Shown here piece after piece: positions 24,207 to 33,047 of a stretch of DNA of 64,000 nucleotides. The stretch's first letter is position 1, and every line of letters begins with the position of its first letter. Source of the stretch: JBBQVS01 sp964657325 (GTDB lineage Bacteria > Chloroflexota > Ktedonobacteria > Ktedonobacterales > Ktedonobacteraceae); contig CAZZVE010000009.1 of the NCBI GenBank assembly GCA_964657325.1, positions 5,465 through 69,464 of the forward strand, in the 5' to 3' direction. A program made the translations under genes and the position numbers. A model generated the notes under the pieces. The model did no database searches. It was not told where the DNA came from and saw only the letters and a list, made by a program, of their open reading frames with translations.

Positions 24207-25361
24207 TTACTGGTTCTTTTGTGAGGTGAAACTACTGGTGACGAGTTGATGACCGCCATTCTCTGAGTAGGCTTCCTCTCGATATTTATTCATTGCCAGT
24301 AGGAGAGGAATGTCATGCATGGAGAAGAGCAGTGCACGCTGACTCCTTGAAGCGTTAATGTGTTCGTGCAAAGCCCAACTAGGAATCACAAACATATCTC
24401 CCTGCTCCCAGGCAAAGCGCACGCCATTGATAATCGTCTCTCCCTTGCCCTCGAACACATGATAGATGGTACTGCCTGTATGTCTATGCGCTTGTGTATG
24501 AACTCCTGGACGTAGCGTCTGAATCCAACACGAAAGCGATTGCATCACAGGTCCACCGGTGTGTGGATTGGTATACTCTAATGCAACATCGTCGAACGGA
24601 CTGGCATCAACCTGAGCGAGATTGTTGAGTGCGCGTTCCGTTTCTTCCCACTTGTAGGTAAACATTGGTGGGTGGACGATTGATCGTTTCTCCCAAGCTG
24701 GTCGCATCTGCCCGACACCATATTTCAAGACGGTTCCATTAGGTACCTGGACAACTTCTTGCGCCTCACCGCTATATGGCTCAAAGAAGCTCGCATCCAG
24801 ATAATTATTCAAGGGAATATCCAGCCCATCCATCCAAATCGCGGCTTCGTCTGATGCACTGCCGTGATCGTGCCAGAGCCAGGGCGGTGTTAACACGAGG
24901 TCTCCACGCTCCAGAAAGACTCTATCTCCCTCTACCGTACTCCAAGAGCCACTCCCGTTAATGATGAACCGTATCGCCTGAGAGGTGTGGCGATGCGCAG
25001 GCGCGATCTCTCGCCCATTTAGCCATTGTACAGCAGCCCATAGTGTTGGTGTCGCAAATGGCTGGCCTGCGAGTCCTGGATTGCTGAGTGCAGTAGCTCT
25101 ACGGTCGCCGCCGCGCTCTATGGGAACTAATTTGCCAGAGCGTTCGGCGATATCATGCAGAGTCTGCCATTTCCACAGCCAAGGAATAGCCTTCGGCTTT
25201 GGCTGTAGTGGCATAATTGACTCTTCGATGCTCCATAAAGGAGTAAGAAAGTTCGATTTCATGTCATCGTACAAAACACTGGTTGCTGCTTCTAACTCGT
25301 TATCGTTGGTAGAAGAGTTTCTACTTTCCTGAATGTTCTGTGTAGAGGGATTCTCAATCAT
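24207..25361 (-). CDS. Gentisate 1,2-dioxygenase
   Basis: A 384-residue bicupin. The first cupin has HRHTSQAIRFIINGSGSW and DLVLTPPWLWHDHG; the second has HRHTGSTIYHVFEGKGE and DMFVIPSWALHEH. The histidine pairs of the first cupin hold the catalytic Fe(II). The enzyme splits gentisate to maleylpyruvate. Start ATG 25361 overlaps the upstream flavoprotein stop by ATGA, so the pair is co-translated. The order flavoprotein then gentisate dioxygenase is like the streptomycete sdgC-sdgD salicylate route. 1-Hydroxy-2-naphthoate or salicylate dioxygenases are related alternatives. Confidence 0.88.
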   Translation of the reverse strand: MIENPSTQNIQESRNSSTNDNELEAATSVLYDDMKSNFLTPLWSIEESIMPLQPKPKAIPWLWKWQTLHDIAERSGKLVPIERGGDRRATALSNPGLAGQPFATPTLWAAVQWLNGREIAPAHRHTSQAIRFIINGSGSWSTVEGDRVFLERGDLVLTPPWLWHDHGSASDEAAIWMDGLDIPLNNYLDASFFEPYSGEAQEVVQVPNGTVLKYGVGQMRPAWEKRSIVHPPMFTYKWEETERALNNLAQVDASPFDDVALEYTNPHTGGPVMQSLSCWIQTLRPGVHTQAHRHTGSTIYHVFEGKGETIINGVRFAWEQGDMFVIPSWALHEHINASRSQRALLFSMHDIPLLLAMNKYREEAYSENGGHQLVTSSFTSQKNQ

Positions 25362-26518
25362 GGCTGCTTTTGCCTTTCTCTGTTACTAACAGGACTTGCA
25401 CAATATGCTTCATATTGGGTCATAAAACGCGGTGCTTTTTGCCGTAACGTTGCATCATCAATGCGTCCACTACGCGTCATGTAGCTATGCGCAAGTGGAA
25501 GTACATCAAGCTCCATTTTTTCATGAAAGGTTTCGTACCATGTATAGCTTTGCTCGGCAATACCAAGCAGTTTTTCCATTCCTGGTCTGCGAGCCTGTTC
25601 AAATGCATGTAGTGCTGCTGCGAGAGAATTCGTTGTTCCAATGGCTTGAGAAAGAGCTATAGCGTCTTCTAGTGCCATACGTGTTCCTGAGCCAATAGAG
25701 AAATGCACAGTTCGCAGTGCGTCGCCAAGCAAGACGACGTTGTGAGCACTCCAATGCTGGTTTGTCACCACCTTGAATGTGAGCCACGTGGGTTTATTCG
25801 GCAGTAGTGGATGTCCGCTTAGATCATCTCTAAAGACCTGTTCACAATAGACGCGGCTCTCTGCATCAGACATAGCGTCAAATCCTGCCTGTGCCCATGT
25901 CTGAGCATCACACTCCACGATGAAGGTACTGGTAGTCTCGCTATAGGGATAGCAATGAGCAACAAAGGCACCACCTCGATAGGTGCGGAAGATGAGCGAA
26001 AGTGTCTCGAAGAGTTGATGCGTGCCATACCAGATATAGCGATTCGAGAGTTGACGAATCGAGGGTTGAAAATCCTGCGCGTAGTGCTGTCTAACGATGC
26101 TATTTATTCCATCTGCCCCTACAAGCAAATCGCAGTCAGCAAACATGGAAAGATCGAGCAGTCGCGTCTCGAAACGTGTCTCAACTCCTTGACGACGGCA
26201 ATGGTCCTGAAGAATACGTAACAATGTAAGCCGTGAAATCCCGGCGTAGGCACTGCCATCAATACGTACCCGCTCTCCTTTCTGCGCAAACGTCAAATCG
26301 TCCCACGTACGTAGCTGAGCCTCAATGTCGGCGTAGGATGAAGAATCGCTGTCTTTCAGGTATGAGAGCGCACGATCTGAGAAGACGACACCCCATCCAT
26401 AGGTCGCACCAGAGGGATTTTGCTCAACGATGGTAATTTGGTGCGTCGGGTTCTGCTTCTTCATCAGGAGTGCGAAATACAAACCTGCTGGTCCACCACC
26501 AAGAATGCCGATCTTCAT
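25358..26518 (-). CDS. FAD monooxygenase, salicylyl-CoA 5-hydroxylase-like
   Basis: A 386-residue single-component flavin hydroxylase. GILGGGPAGLYFALLMKK binds the ADP part of FAD, NPSGATYGWGVVFSDRAL is the characteristic block of the salicylyl-CoA/anthraniloyl-CoA hydroxylase group, and NVVLLGDALRTVHFSIGSG is the second FAD motif. With gentisate dioxygenase downstream, the expected role is 5-hydroxylation of an aryl-CoA, giving gentisyl-CoA and then gentisate. The CoA ligase is not in the window. ATG 26518 has GGAGGG 3 bases before it. It is divergent from a PadR gene and is probably controlled from the palindrome at 26661. Confidence 0.85.
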   Translation of the reverse strand: MKIGILGGGPAGLYFALLMKKQNPTHQITIVEQNPSGATYGWGVVFSDRALSYLKDSDSSSYADIEAQLRTWDDLTFAQKGERVRIDGSAYAGISRLTLLRILQDHCRRQGVETRFETRLLDLSMFADCDLLVGADGINSIVRQHYAQDFQPSIRQLSNRYIWYGTHQLFETLSLIFRTYRGGAFVAHCYPYSETTSTFIVECDAQTWAQAGFDAMSDAESRVYCEQVFRDDLSGHPLLPNKPTWLTFKVVTNQHWSAHNVVLLGDALRTVHFSIGSGTRMALEDAIALSQAIGTTNSLAAALHAFEQARRPGMEKLLGIAEQSYTWYETFHEKMELDVLPLAHSYMTRSGRIDDATLRQKAPRFMTQYEAYCASPVSNRERQKQP

Positions 26519-26660
26519 AGACCCTCCTTACGTGTGGAATAAATACGACGGACTGTCCTCATATGAGGAGGAGTTCAAGAGCACTGATGAATCACAAAGA
26601 GGAGGCATTGGGATGGTCTCCTCGATAAGTACCAATCTCAGCTTACGGATAACGCCTTAA

Positions 26661-26712
26661 AAATATATCTAGTAGATATATTTATGGTATAGTGTAACAT
26701 CATGTTTGTCAA
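26661..26712 (-). promoter_or_regulatory. Leftward promoter with a 23-bp palindromic operator
   Basis: On the minus strand TTGACA (26712-26707), a 17-base spacer and TACCAT (26689-26684) form a promoter for the flavoprotein operon. Directly downstream is a palindrome at 26661-26683 with arms AAATATATCTA, complete except for its centre base. It covers the predicted start point. A bound dimer would block transcription. The divergent PadR is the obvious candidate. Confidence 0.65.
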
Positions 26713-26746
26713 GAGTTTAAGTCGAGCAAATTCCTATATGTCATCC

Positions 26747-26775
26747 TTGACAAAGAGGACACTCTACGCAAGAAT
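26747..26775 (+). promoter_or_regulatory. Predicted promoter of the PadR gene
   Basis: TTGACA (26747-26752), a 17-base spacer and AAGAAT (26770-26775, 4 of 6 matches), with the PadR GTG start 34 bases further and GAGGAGA as ribosome site. The palindrome at 26661 is about 64 bases upstream of the -35 box. Confidence 0.45.
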
Positions 26776-26809
26776 GTATCAGTAACACTGATATCATGAG
26801 GAGAAACAC

Positions 26810-27427
26810 GTGTCCACACGGCATGTTATTTTGGCATTACTTGAGATTGAGCCGATGAACGGGTATGACCTTGCACAAAATATTAAGCTCTCGGTAGACT
26901 CGCTCTGGGCAGCAACCTATGGTCAAATCTACCCAATGCTGCACAAGCTTGAAGAGGAGGGATTGCTGACAAGTGAGAATCAGATACGGGGTCAACACAT
27001 GCAGCGTGTGGTCTATACAATCACCTCTTCAGGACGGATGGAATTAGCACATTGGCTAGAGCAACCAGTGCAATACTTGCCTTTCCGCGATCCCTTTAAG
27101 CTCTGGGCGTCCTATATAGACACCATTCCACCGCAGGCTGTTTTTCGCAACATTGCAGAGCATATTCAAATGCACACGCAACGAGCCAAAACGCTTGAGT
27201 ACATTGCTCGTAGTATCGAAAAGGGAATCCACCCGCTTACGAAAGTGAGGCAAGAGCACCTTCCAAAGGAAAAGGTAGAACGGCTTAAGCGGGCACGTTC
27301 ACTTATTTATTATGAATTAGCAAGTCAGGCTCGTTTCGAGGTTGAGAGTGCCAAGCGTATTTGGGGGTTAGCGACAGAACTCTATCCTGATGACGTCCCC
27401 GAAGCATTAGAAAGTATCACACGATAA
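26810..27427 (+). CDS. PadR-family transcriptional regulator
   Basis: A 205-residue regulator. The N-terminal winged helix reads TRHVILALLEIEPMNGYDLA with the wing LHKLEEEGLLTSEN, and the C-terminal half is helical, as in the PadR Vir-type subgroup used for dimerisation. PadR proteins repress phenolic-acid or aromatic genes and are released by the aromatic ligand. The gene is divergent from the flavoprotein/gentisate operon, and the palindrome between them is a likely operator. It starts at GTG 26810 and is followed after 25 bases by the DinB-fold gene. Confidence 0.9.
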   Translation: MSTRHVILALLEIEPMNGYDLAQNIKLSVDSLWAATYGQIYPMLHKLEEEGLLTSENQIRGQHMQRVVYTITSSGRMELAHWLEQPVQYLPFRDPFKLWASYIDTIPPQAVFRNIAEHIQMHTQRAKTLEYIARSIEKGIHPLTKVRQEHLPKEKVERLKRARSLIYYELASQARFEVESAKRIWGLATELYPDDVPEALESITR

Positions 27428-27452
27428 ATGATGAGTAGAGAAGGAGTTCTAC

Positions 27453-27959
27453 ATGACAACAAGTAGAGAGATCCCGAATGTTCAAGCCATTCGTCAAAGC
27501 GTCACGTCCTCCTACAATGAGTTACACCAGCTACTACAAGAGCACCTCGTGCGTTTACCAGCACGGAAGCTTTATGAAACCTCTATTGAGGGTGAATGGA
27601 CACTCATGGAAAGTCTTGCTCACATTATCGAATTTATGCCCTATTGGGGTGACGAAATTGTGAAATTGGTTGCGAAACCAGGACAAAATTTCGGACGCAC
27701 TCATAAAGACGCAGCCCGTAACCAAGCGATTGAGAACCATAAGCAAGATACGTTAGACGAGACAAAACACGCGCTAGAGCGAAGCTATCGCTCTTTGGAT
27801 AAGGCACTGAGCACACTGAAAGACAGCGACCTGGAATTACAGGGCCATCACTCGAAATTTGGAGATCAGACGCTGGCATGGTTCATCAAAGACTTTGTAA
27901 CAGATCATCTCACAAATCACCTGGCACAAATGAATAGATGCTTAGCAGCTTTGGAGTAG
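27453..27959 (+). CDS. DinB/YfiT-fold protein, possible maleylpyruvate isomerase
   Basis: A 168-residue four-helix protein of the DinB superfamily. The likely metal histidines are in LAHIIEF and TDHLTNHLAQM (the HxxxH pair), the usual three-His pattern. The superfamily includes thiol-dependent maleylpyruvate isomerases and thiol S-transferases. Gentisate dioxygenase nearby makes maleylpyruvate, so an isomerase role is attractive. Overall the protein is shorter than mycothiol-dependent maleylpyruvate isomerase, which has an extra domain, so this is inference. It follows padR on the same strand behind AAGGAG. Confidence 0.72.
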   Translation: MTTSREIPNVQAIRQSVTSSYNELHQLLQEHLVRLPARKLYETSIEGEWTLMESLAHIIEFMPYWGDEIVKLVAKPGQNFGRTHKDAARNQAIENHKQDTLDETKHALERSYRSLDKALSTLKDSDLELQGHHSKFGDQTLAWFIKDFVTDHLTNHLAQMNRCLAALE

Positions 27960-27960
27960 T

Positions 27961-28030
27961 CTCGTTTTTAAACGAGTAGTATCAAAAGAGTGGCATGACA
28001 GTCTTTTGACTGTCATGCCACTCCTACTCG
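27961..28030. terminator. Bidirectional terminator-like hairpins
   Basis: A perfect 16-bp stem (27988-28003 with 28008-28023, loop TTTT) is flanked by a second pair, CGAGTAG (27973-27979) with CTACTCG (28024-28030). A small hairpin CTCGTTT/AAACGAG begins directly after the DinB stop. It lies between convergent genes, so it probably ends transcription from both sides, though T-runs are short. Confidence 0.7.
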
Positions 28031-28084
28031 TTTCAACACTTTTCTACATCCAAGTACACTGAAAGAAGGATACTCTTAAAGACC

Positions 28085-29923
28085 TCATTCCGATGAGAGT
28101 CCCCAGCGTTCTGGAGAACGCCACAAACTGGACAGAATCAGTTCACGAATAAACAACAGTTCCTTCGGTAGTCGGTCATATAACTTCACGAATAGCTCCT
28201 CGTGTGAGAGCAGTTCGCGCTGCCATGCAATACGGTCAACCGACATCAACTCGTAAAACTGCTCGCGCGTGAAATCCTCTAGCCCACGCCAATCCAGGTC
28301 CTCGTAGCGTGGCATCCAGCCGATTGGGCTTTCGATACTGACCGCACGACCATGCGCGCGCTCAACAATCCACTTAAGAATACGCATGTTCTCGCCGAAG
28401 CCGGGCCAGAGGAAATTGCCCTCCGCGTCCCGTCGGAACCAATTCACGCTGAATATTCTCGGTGGGTTGGGCAGGTGTCGCCCAAAGTTCAGCCAGTGGC
28501 TGAAGTAGTCCGCCATATGATAGCCGACAAAGGGTAGCATAGCGAATGGGTCACGTCGTACCTGACCTACTTTGCCAGCCGCGGCCGCAGTCGTTTCCGA
28601 CCCCATTGTAGCGGCAGCATACACGCCATAGACCCAGTTGAACGATTGATAGACCAGTGGCACGCCTTCTGAACGTCGTCCACCGAAGATGAAAGCCGAA
28701 ATGGGAACGCCTTGCGGGTCGTTGATCGCGGAATCGATAACGGGGCACTGGCTGATTGGTGCCGTAAAGCGTGCATTGGGATGCGCGGCCTTATGTTTGC
28801 TGTCCGGCGTCCAATCTTGGCCCATCCAGTCGATGAGATGCGCGGGTGGAGTCTTGGTCATCCCCTCCCACCACACATCGCCATCATCTGTGAGTGCGAC
28901 ATTTGTGAAAATGGTGTTGGCACGCATCGAGGCCATCGCGTTTGGGTTGGAGTGATCGCTTGTCCCAGGAGCAACTCCAAAGAGACCCGCTTCAGGATTG
29001 ATGGCGTTCAGTTTGCCGTCCTGTCCTAGTTTGATCCACGCGATATCGTCACCAACGGTTGTCACTTTCCAGCCCTCATGCTCAATGGCTTCGGGTGGAA
29101 TGAGCATGGCAAAGTTGGTCTTACCACAGGCACTGGGAAAGGCAGCAGCCACATACGTCTTCTCTCCCTGCGGATTCTCCACGCCCAGAATCAGCATGTG
29201 CTCTGCCAACCAACCCTCGTCACGAGCAATCACCGAGGCAATACGCAAAGCAAAACACTTTTTGCCCAATAACGCGTTTCCCCCATACCCAGAGCCGTAG
29301 GACCAGATGGAACGTTCTTCAGGAAAATGCACGATATATTTGGTTGTGTTCCCAGGCCACGAAACATCTTGCTGACCTCGTTCAAGGGGCATGCCAACCG
29401 AGTGCAGGCAAGGAATAAAGTCTTCATCGTCCTTGAGAACGTCATATACCGCCCGCCCCATACGAGTCATGATGCGCATACTGACGACAACATAGGGCGA
29501 GTCCGTTAATTCAACCCCGATATGCGCGATAGGTGAGCCGAGGGGTCCCATGCTAAAAGGGATGACATACAACGTTCGACCTCGCATACATCCCTCAAAC
29601 AAACCCATCAATGTTTCCTTCATCTCCTTAGGATGAACCCAATTATTGGTTGGACCGGCATCACTTTTGCTAAGGGAGCAAATAAAGGTTCTGTCTTCGA
29701 GACGAGCAACATCGCTTGGGTCGGAGCGAGCCAGAAAGCTGTTGGGTCGTTTCTCCGGATTGAGACGAAGAAAGGTCCCCGACTCGACCATCTGCTCGCA
29801 TAAGTCATCGTACTCCTCCTGCGAACCATCGCACCAGTGAACGGAATCGGGTTGGCACAAGTCAACCATCTCTTTAACCCAGTTACATAGACGTACGTTG
29901 GCGACATAACTCGGTATTTGCAT
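28085..29923 (-). CDS. pckG: Phosphoenolpyruvate carboxykinase (GTP)
   Basis: GTP-type PEP carboxykinase, 612 residues. It converts oxaloacetate and GTP to PEP, CO2 and GDP for gluconeogenesis, or runs the reverse as anaplerosis. Marks are AAFPSACGKTNFAMLIPP (P-loop with the reactive-cysteine hyperactive loop), the TVGDDIAWIKLG metal region, and FGGRRSEGVPLVYQ. Start ATG 29923 is chosen as GGAGGG precedes it by 5 bases; a TTG four codons earlier is inside that site. Full length, all motifs intact. It is divergent from the fuconate dehydratase gene. Confidence 0.95.
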   Translation of the reverse strand: MQIPSYVANVRLCNWVKEMVDLCQPDSVHWCDGSQEEYDDLCEQMVESGTFLRLNPEKRPNSFLARSDPSDVARLEDRTFICSLSKSDAGPTNNWVHPKEMKETLMGLFEGCMRGRTLYVIPFSMGPLGSPIAHIGVELTDSPYVVVSMRIMTRMGRAVYDVLKDDEDFIPCLHSVGMPLERGQQDVSWPGNTTKYIVHFPEERSIWSYGSGYGGNALLGKKCFALRIASVIARDEGWLAEHMLILGVENPQGEKTYVAAAFPSACGKTNFAMLIPPEAIEHEGWKVTTVGDDIAWIKLGQDGKLNAINPEAGLFGVAPGTSDHSNPNAMASMRANTIFTNVALTDDGDVWWEGMTKTPPAHLIDWMGQDWTPDSKHKAAHPNARFTAPISQCPVIDSAINDPQGVPISAFIFGGRRSEGVPLVYQSFNWVYGVYAAATMGSETTAAAAGKVGQVRRDPFAMLPFVGYHMADYFSHWLNFGRHLPNPPRIFSVNWFRRDAEGNFLWPGFGENMRILKWIVERAHGRAVSIESPIGWMPRYEDLDWRGLEDFTREQFYELMSVDRIAWQRELLSHEELFVKLYDRLPKELLFIRELILSSLWRSPERWGLSSE

Positions 29924-30095
29924 GAGTCCCTCCAAGGAATCTTTATATGGAAACGAACATAGTTTTTCATACGTTCCTACATTCTATCAGATAGACTCAT
30001 AGAGTGTGCACGTAAACTTTTACTTGCTCGTACAGAGCTTATATTAGCAATTCGCTACTGGTTGTCGTATAGTGACAAAAAGTTCGATACGCTTC

Positions 30096-30113
30096 TTGTC
30101 TTTCTTTAGACAA
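30096..30113. promoter_or_regulatory. Palindrome upstream of fuconate dehydratase
   Basis: TTGTCT (30096-30101) and AGACAA (30108-30113) are perfect inverted arms six bases apart, 42 bases before the fuconate dehydratase start. The TTGT-ACAA outline resembles operators of GntR/FadR-type sugar-acid regulators. No regulator gene is adjacent, so this is a weak call. Confidence 0.3.
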
Positions 30114-30155
30114 ACGCTTATTAGTTCCGATAACGAGAGAAAGAAAGGAACACAC

Positions 30156-31453
30156 GTGTCTATCACAATCACACATATTGAAACGCACGATATCCGCTTT
30201 CCCACGTCTCGCACGCTTGACGGTTCAGACGCCATGAATCATGACCCTGATTATTCAGCCGCTTATGTCATTCTCCATACGGATAGTCCACAAGGCTTGC
30301 AAGGACATGGCTTGACCTTCACGATAGGACGAGGCAACGAAGTATGTATCACAGCTATCCATGCACTTGCCCCTCTGCTTATTGGTCATACGTTAGAGTC
30401 GTTTACAGAAAACATGGGCGCGTTTTGGCGACACATTACCGGAGATAGCCAATTGCGCTGGATTGGCCCTGAGAAAGGAGTCATTCATCTGGCAACCGCT
30501 GCTCTTGTCAATGCGGTCTGGGACCTCTATGCGAAAGTTGAAGGCAAACCACTTTGGAAACTTCTCGTCGATATGACACCTGAACAGCTTGTTTCCTGCA
30601 TCGACTTTCGCTATATCACGGACGCACTTACGCGTGAGGAAGTCTTAGCTCTTCTGCAGAAACATGCCGCAAGCAAAGGAGAACGTGAAGCAGAGATGGT
30701 GCAACATGGCTACCCAGCTTACACAACGTCGGCTGGGTGGCTCGGCTATTCGGACGAGAAAGTGCGCCTCCTCTGCCGTGAAGCCATGCAGCAAGGATGG
30801 ACACATTTCAAACTCAAGGTGGGTCTACATGCTGAAGATGACCTGCGCCGTGCGCGTCTCATACGCGCTGAGATTGGCCCGAACAACAAATTGATGCTTG
30901 ATGCCAACCAGTACTGGGATGTCCAGGAAGCTATTTCCGCTATGCAAAAGCTTGCCGACGTGAATCCCTGGTGGATTGAAGAGCCGACCAGTCCTGACGA
31001 TGTACTTGGGCATGCGACAATCGCACGCGCGATTACTCCGATTCGTGTTGCAACGGGTGAGCATGTCCAGAACCGTATTATCTTTAAGCAACTCTTGCAG
31101 GCAAAAGCGATTGGCTTTTGTCAGATCGATGCGTGTCGTCTTGGCGGGGTTAATGAAGTCCTGGCGGTTCTGTTGATGGCTGCGAAATTCGGCATCCCTG
31201 TCTGTCCTCATGCAGGTGGAGTTGGCCTGTGCGAATACGTGCAACACCTCTCGCTTTTCGATTATATCGCGGTTAGTGCTTCACTCGAAGATCGTGTTGT
31301 CGAATATGTTGACCATCTTCATGAGTTCTTTCTACACCCCGTTATCATTAAGAATGGGCATTATATGCCTCCAACTGATCCAGGGTATAGCGTTGAAATG
31401 TATCGGGATACCTTCACAACGTACGACTTTCCTGCTGGCACCACCTGGAAATA
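30156..31453 (+). CDS. L-fuconate dehydratase (enolase superfamily)
   Basis: About 432 residues of a mandelate-racemase-type dehydratase, which turns L-fuconate into 2-keto-3-deoxy-L-fuconate. Visible catalytic parts are HFKLKVG (Lys-x-Lys base), MLDANQYW, WIEEPTSPDD and GEH (three metal acids), and CPHAGGVGLCEYVQH. The segments NHDPDYSAAYV and GLTFTIGRGNEV are typical of fuconate dehydratases. GTG 30156 with AAAGGA upstream is the start; a long open run above it is ignored. The last codon before the gap is TA followed by N at 31452, so the stop codon probably lies there: the family ends near PAGTTWK-like sequence. It is listed as complete or one codon short. Confidence 0.9.
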
Positions 31454-31553
31454 NNNNNNNNNNNNNNNNNNNNNNNNNNNNNNNNNNNNNNNNNNNNNNN
31501 NNNNNNNNNNNNNNNNNNNNNNNNNNNNNNNNNNNNNNNNNNNNNNNNNNNNN
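31454..31553. other. Assembly gap (100 N)
   Basis: Exactly 100 unknown bases, the usual filler for a gap of unknown size. It falls between the end of the fuconate dehydratase gene and the 3' end of the cobyrinate synthase gene on the other strand. Any gene that fits in the missing stretch cannot be seen. Confidence 0.98.
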
Positions 31554-32955
31554 TGTCGTGAATTGCTCTGGCGTTGTGCCATTGTCGAGCTGCCATGATA
31601 AAGCGTTCTGCCGCCTGTGGGAAGCTACTCAAGGACAAATGGAGATAACTGGCAAGCAAATTGCCACGGGCAAAGCCTTCTTCTTGCTCGTTGCCAGAAA
31701 ATCCGTACACGGCTTCCTCGTGAGCTGGAGGCGCATCGAGCAATGAGTAGTGGAATTCGTGCCCACGCACCACCTCCCCTTGACGCGTGAGGAGAGTATC
31801 TCGAAGTGCACTCGCTTCACGATATCCAATGATTACTGAATCCACCTCACTCCTCATAACACTCTGCCTGGCAATGCTCCCGATCATCGGAAACGTCTCT
31901 CCCGATGCCACACGAATGCTCTGACAGAGGTACATCAATCCTCCACATTCAGCATAACAGGGGATGTCCTGTGCAAGAAGTTGTGCGAGTCGGGTACGCA
32001 TAGTTTGATTCGCCGAGAGTTCCTGTGCGTAGACTTCGGGAAAACCTCCGCCAATATACATTCCCCCAATCTGTGCAGGCACATCCTCATCATGCAATGG
32101 GCTAAATGGAACCAGTTCAGCTCCAGCGCGCTGAAGAAGTTCCAGCGTGTCCGGATAATAGAAATGAAAGGCTTCATCCTGTGCCAGTGCAATTCGCGTT
32201 GGTGGGTAGGTGGTCTTGGTGATGGCAAACGTATCATCAACGGTGCATTCAAGAGATGCACTATCATGAGCAAAGGCAAGAAGCTTTTCCACATCACAGG
32301 TCTGACTGAAAAGGGCTGCAACATGCTTCAAGTGCTCCCGCGTAGGAGGGTGTTCAGCCGCTGAGATCAAACCTAAATGTCGCTCAGGCGTCAGAAGATC
32401 AGAGTGTGATGGGAGATAGCCAAGGAATGGAATACCCGTTGCAGGCTCAATCGCCTCCTGCAGCAAGCGAGCATGCCCAGCTCCTCCGACGCGATTGGCA
32501 ATGACACCAACGATGTGAACAGCAGGATCAAGATGTTGAAAACCCAGAACAACAGCGGCAGCACTTCGTGCCATTGCACTAGCGTCGATGACCAAGACGA
32601 CTGGTGCTTGCAGCAGTTTCGCAATCTCAGCTGTACTGCCGAGGTCGCTGGTGCTTTGTTGCCCATCATAGAGGCCCATAACACCTTCAATGACCGCGAG
32701 AGAAGCTGTGGAAGTGGCACGGCAGAACACATCGAGCACCCGTTCCTGGGGCATCATCCATGTATCCAGATTGTAACAAGGATGTGAGGCAGTAAGGGTT
32801 AGATGGGAGGGATCAAGATAATCTGGTCCTACTTTGAATGGCTGAACGTGCATGCCACGTTCGCGCAGTGCCGCAATAAATGCCGTTGTGATAGTGGTCT
32901 TGCCAACTCCACTTGCGGTTCCAGCAAAAACTATTCTTGGGCGACTCAGCACCAT
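31554..32955 (-). CDS. cobB: Cobyrinate a,c-diamide synthase, 3' end in gap
   Basis: 467 residues are visible; the C-terminus runs into the assembly gap. The enzyme amidates the a and c side chains of cobyrinate (or hydrogenobyrinate) with glutamine and ATP, an early-middle step of cobalamin synthesis. N-terminal P-loop FAGTASGVGKTT, the KVGPDYLDP block and IEGVMGLYDG mark the synthase half. The glutaminase half has GGGFPEVY and the nucleophile cysteine in PCYAECGGLMYL, with a late GHEFHYS histidine. No other cobalamin genes are in the window. Usual length of 450-480 says little is missing. Confidence 0.93.
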
Positions 32956-33047
32956 GTCTCACTCCTCTTTTTCATCATCACGCCTTTCTCTATCCACCGT
33001 CATCTCATGCAAACTTCATAGATGAAATTTTCGTCCTCTCGCGGGAC

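Noticed and set aside
28551..29300. Several plus-strand frames over PEP carboxykinase
   Set aside because: They are out of frame with a full-length conserved gene and show no homology that I can see.
30072..30155. N-terminal extension of fuconate dehydratase
   Set aside because: It lacks a ribosome site and the family begins at SITITHIETHDIRFP; the extension also covers the palindrome at 30096.
31414..31600. Genes reading through the N run
   Set aside because: Continuity across unknown bases is an artefact; the fuconate dehydratase and cobB ends are treated separately.
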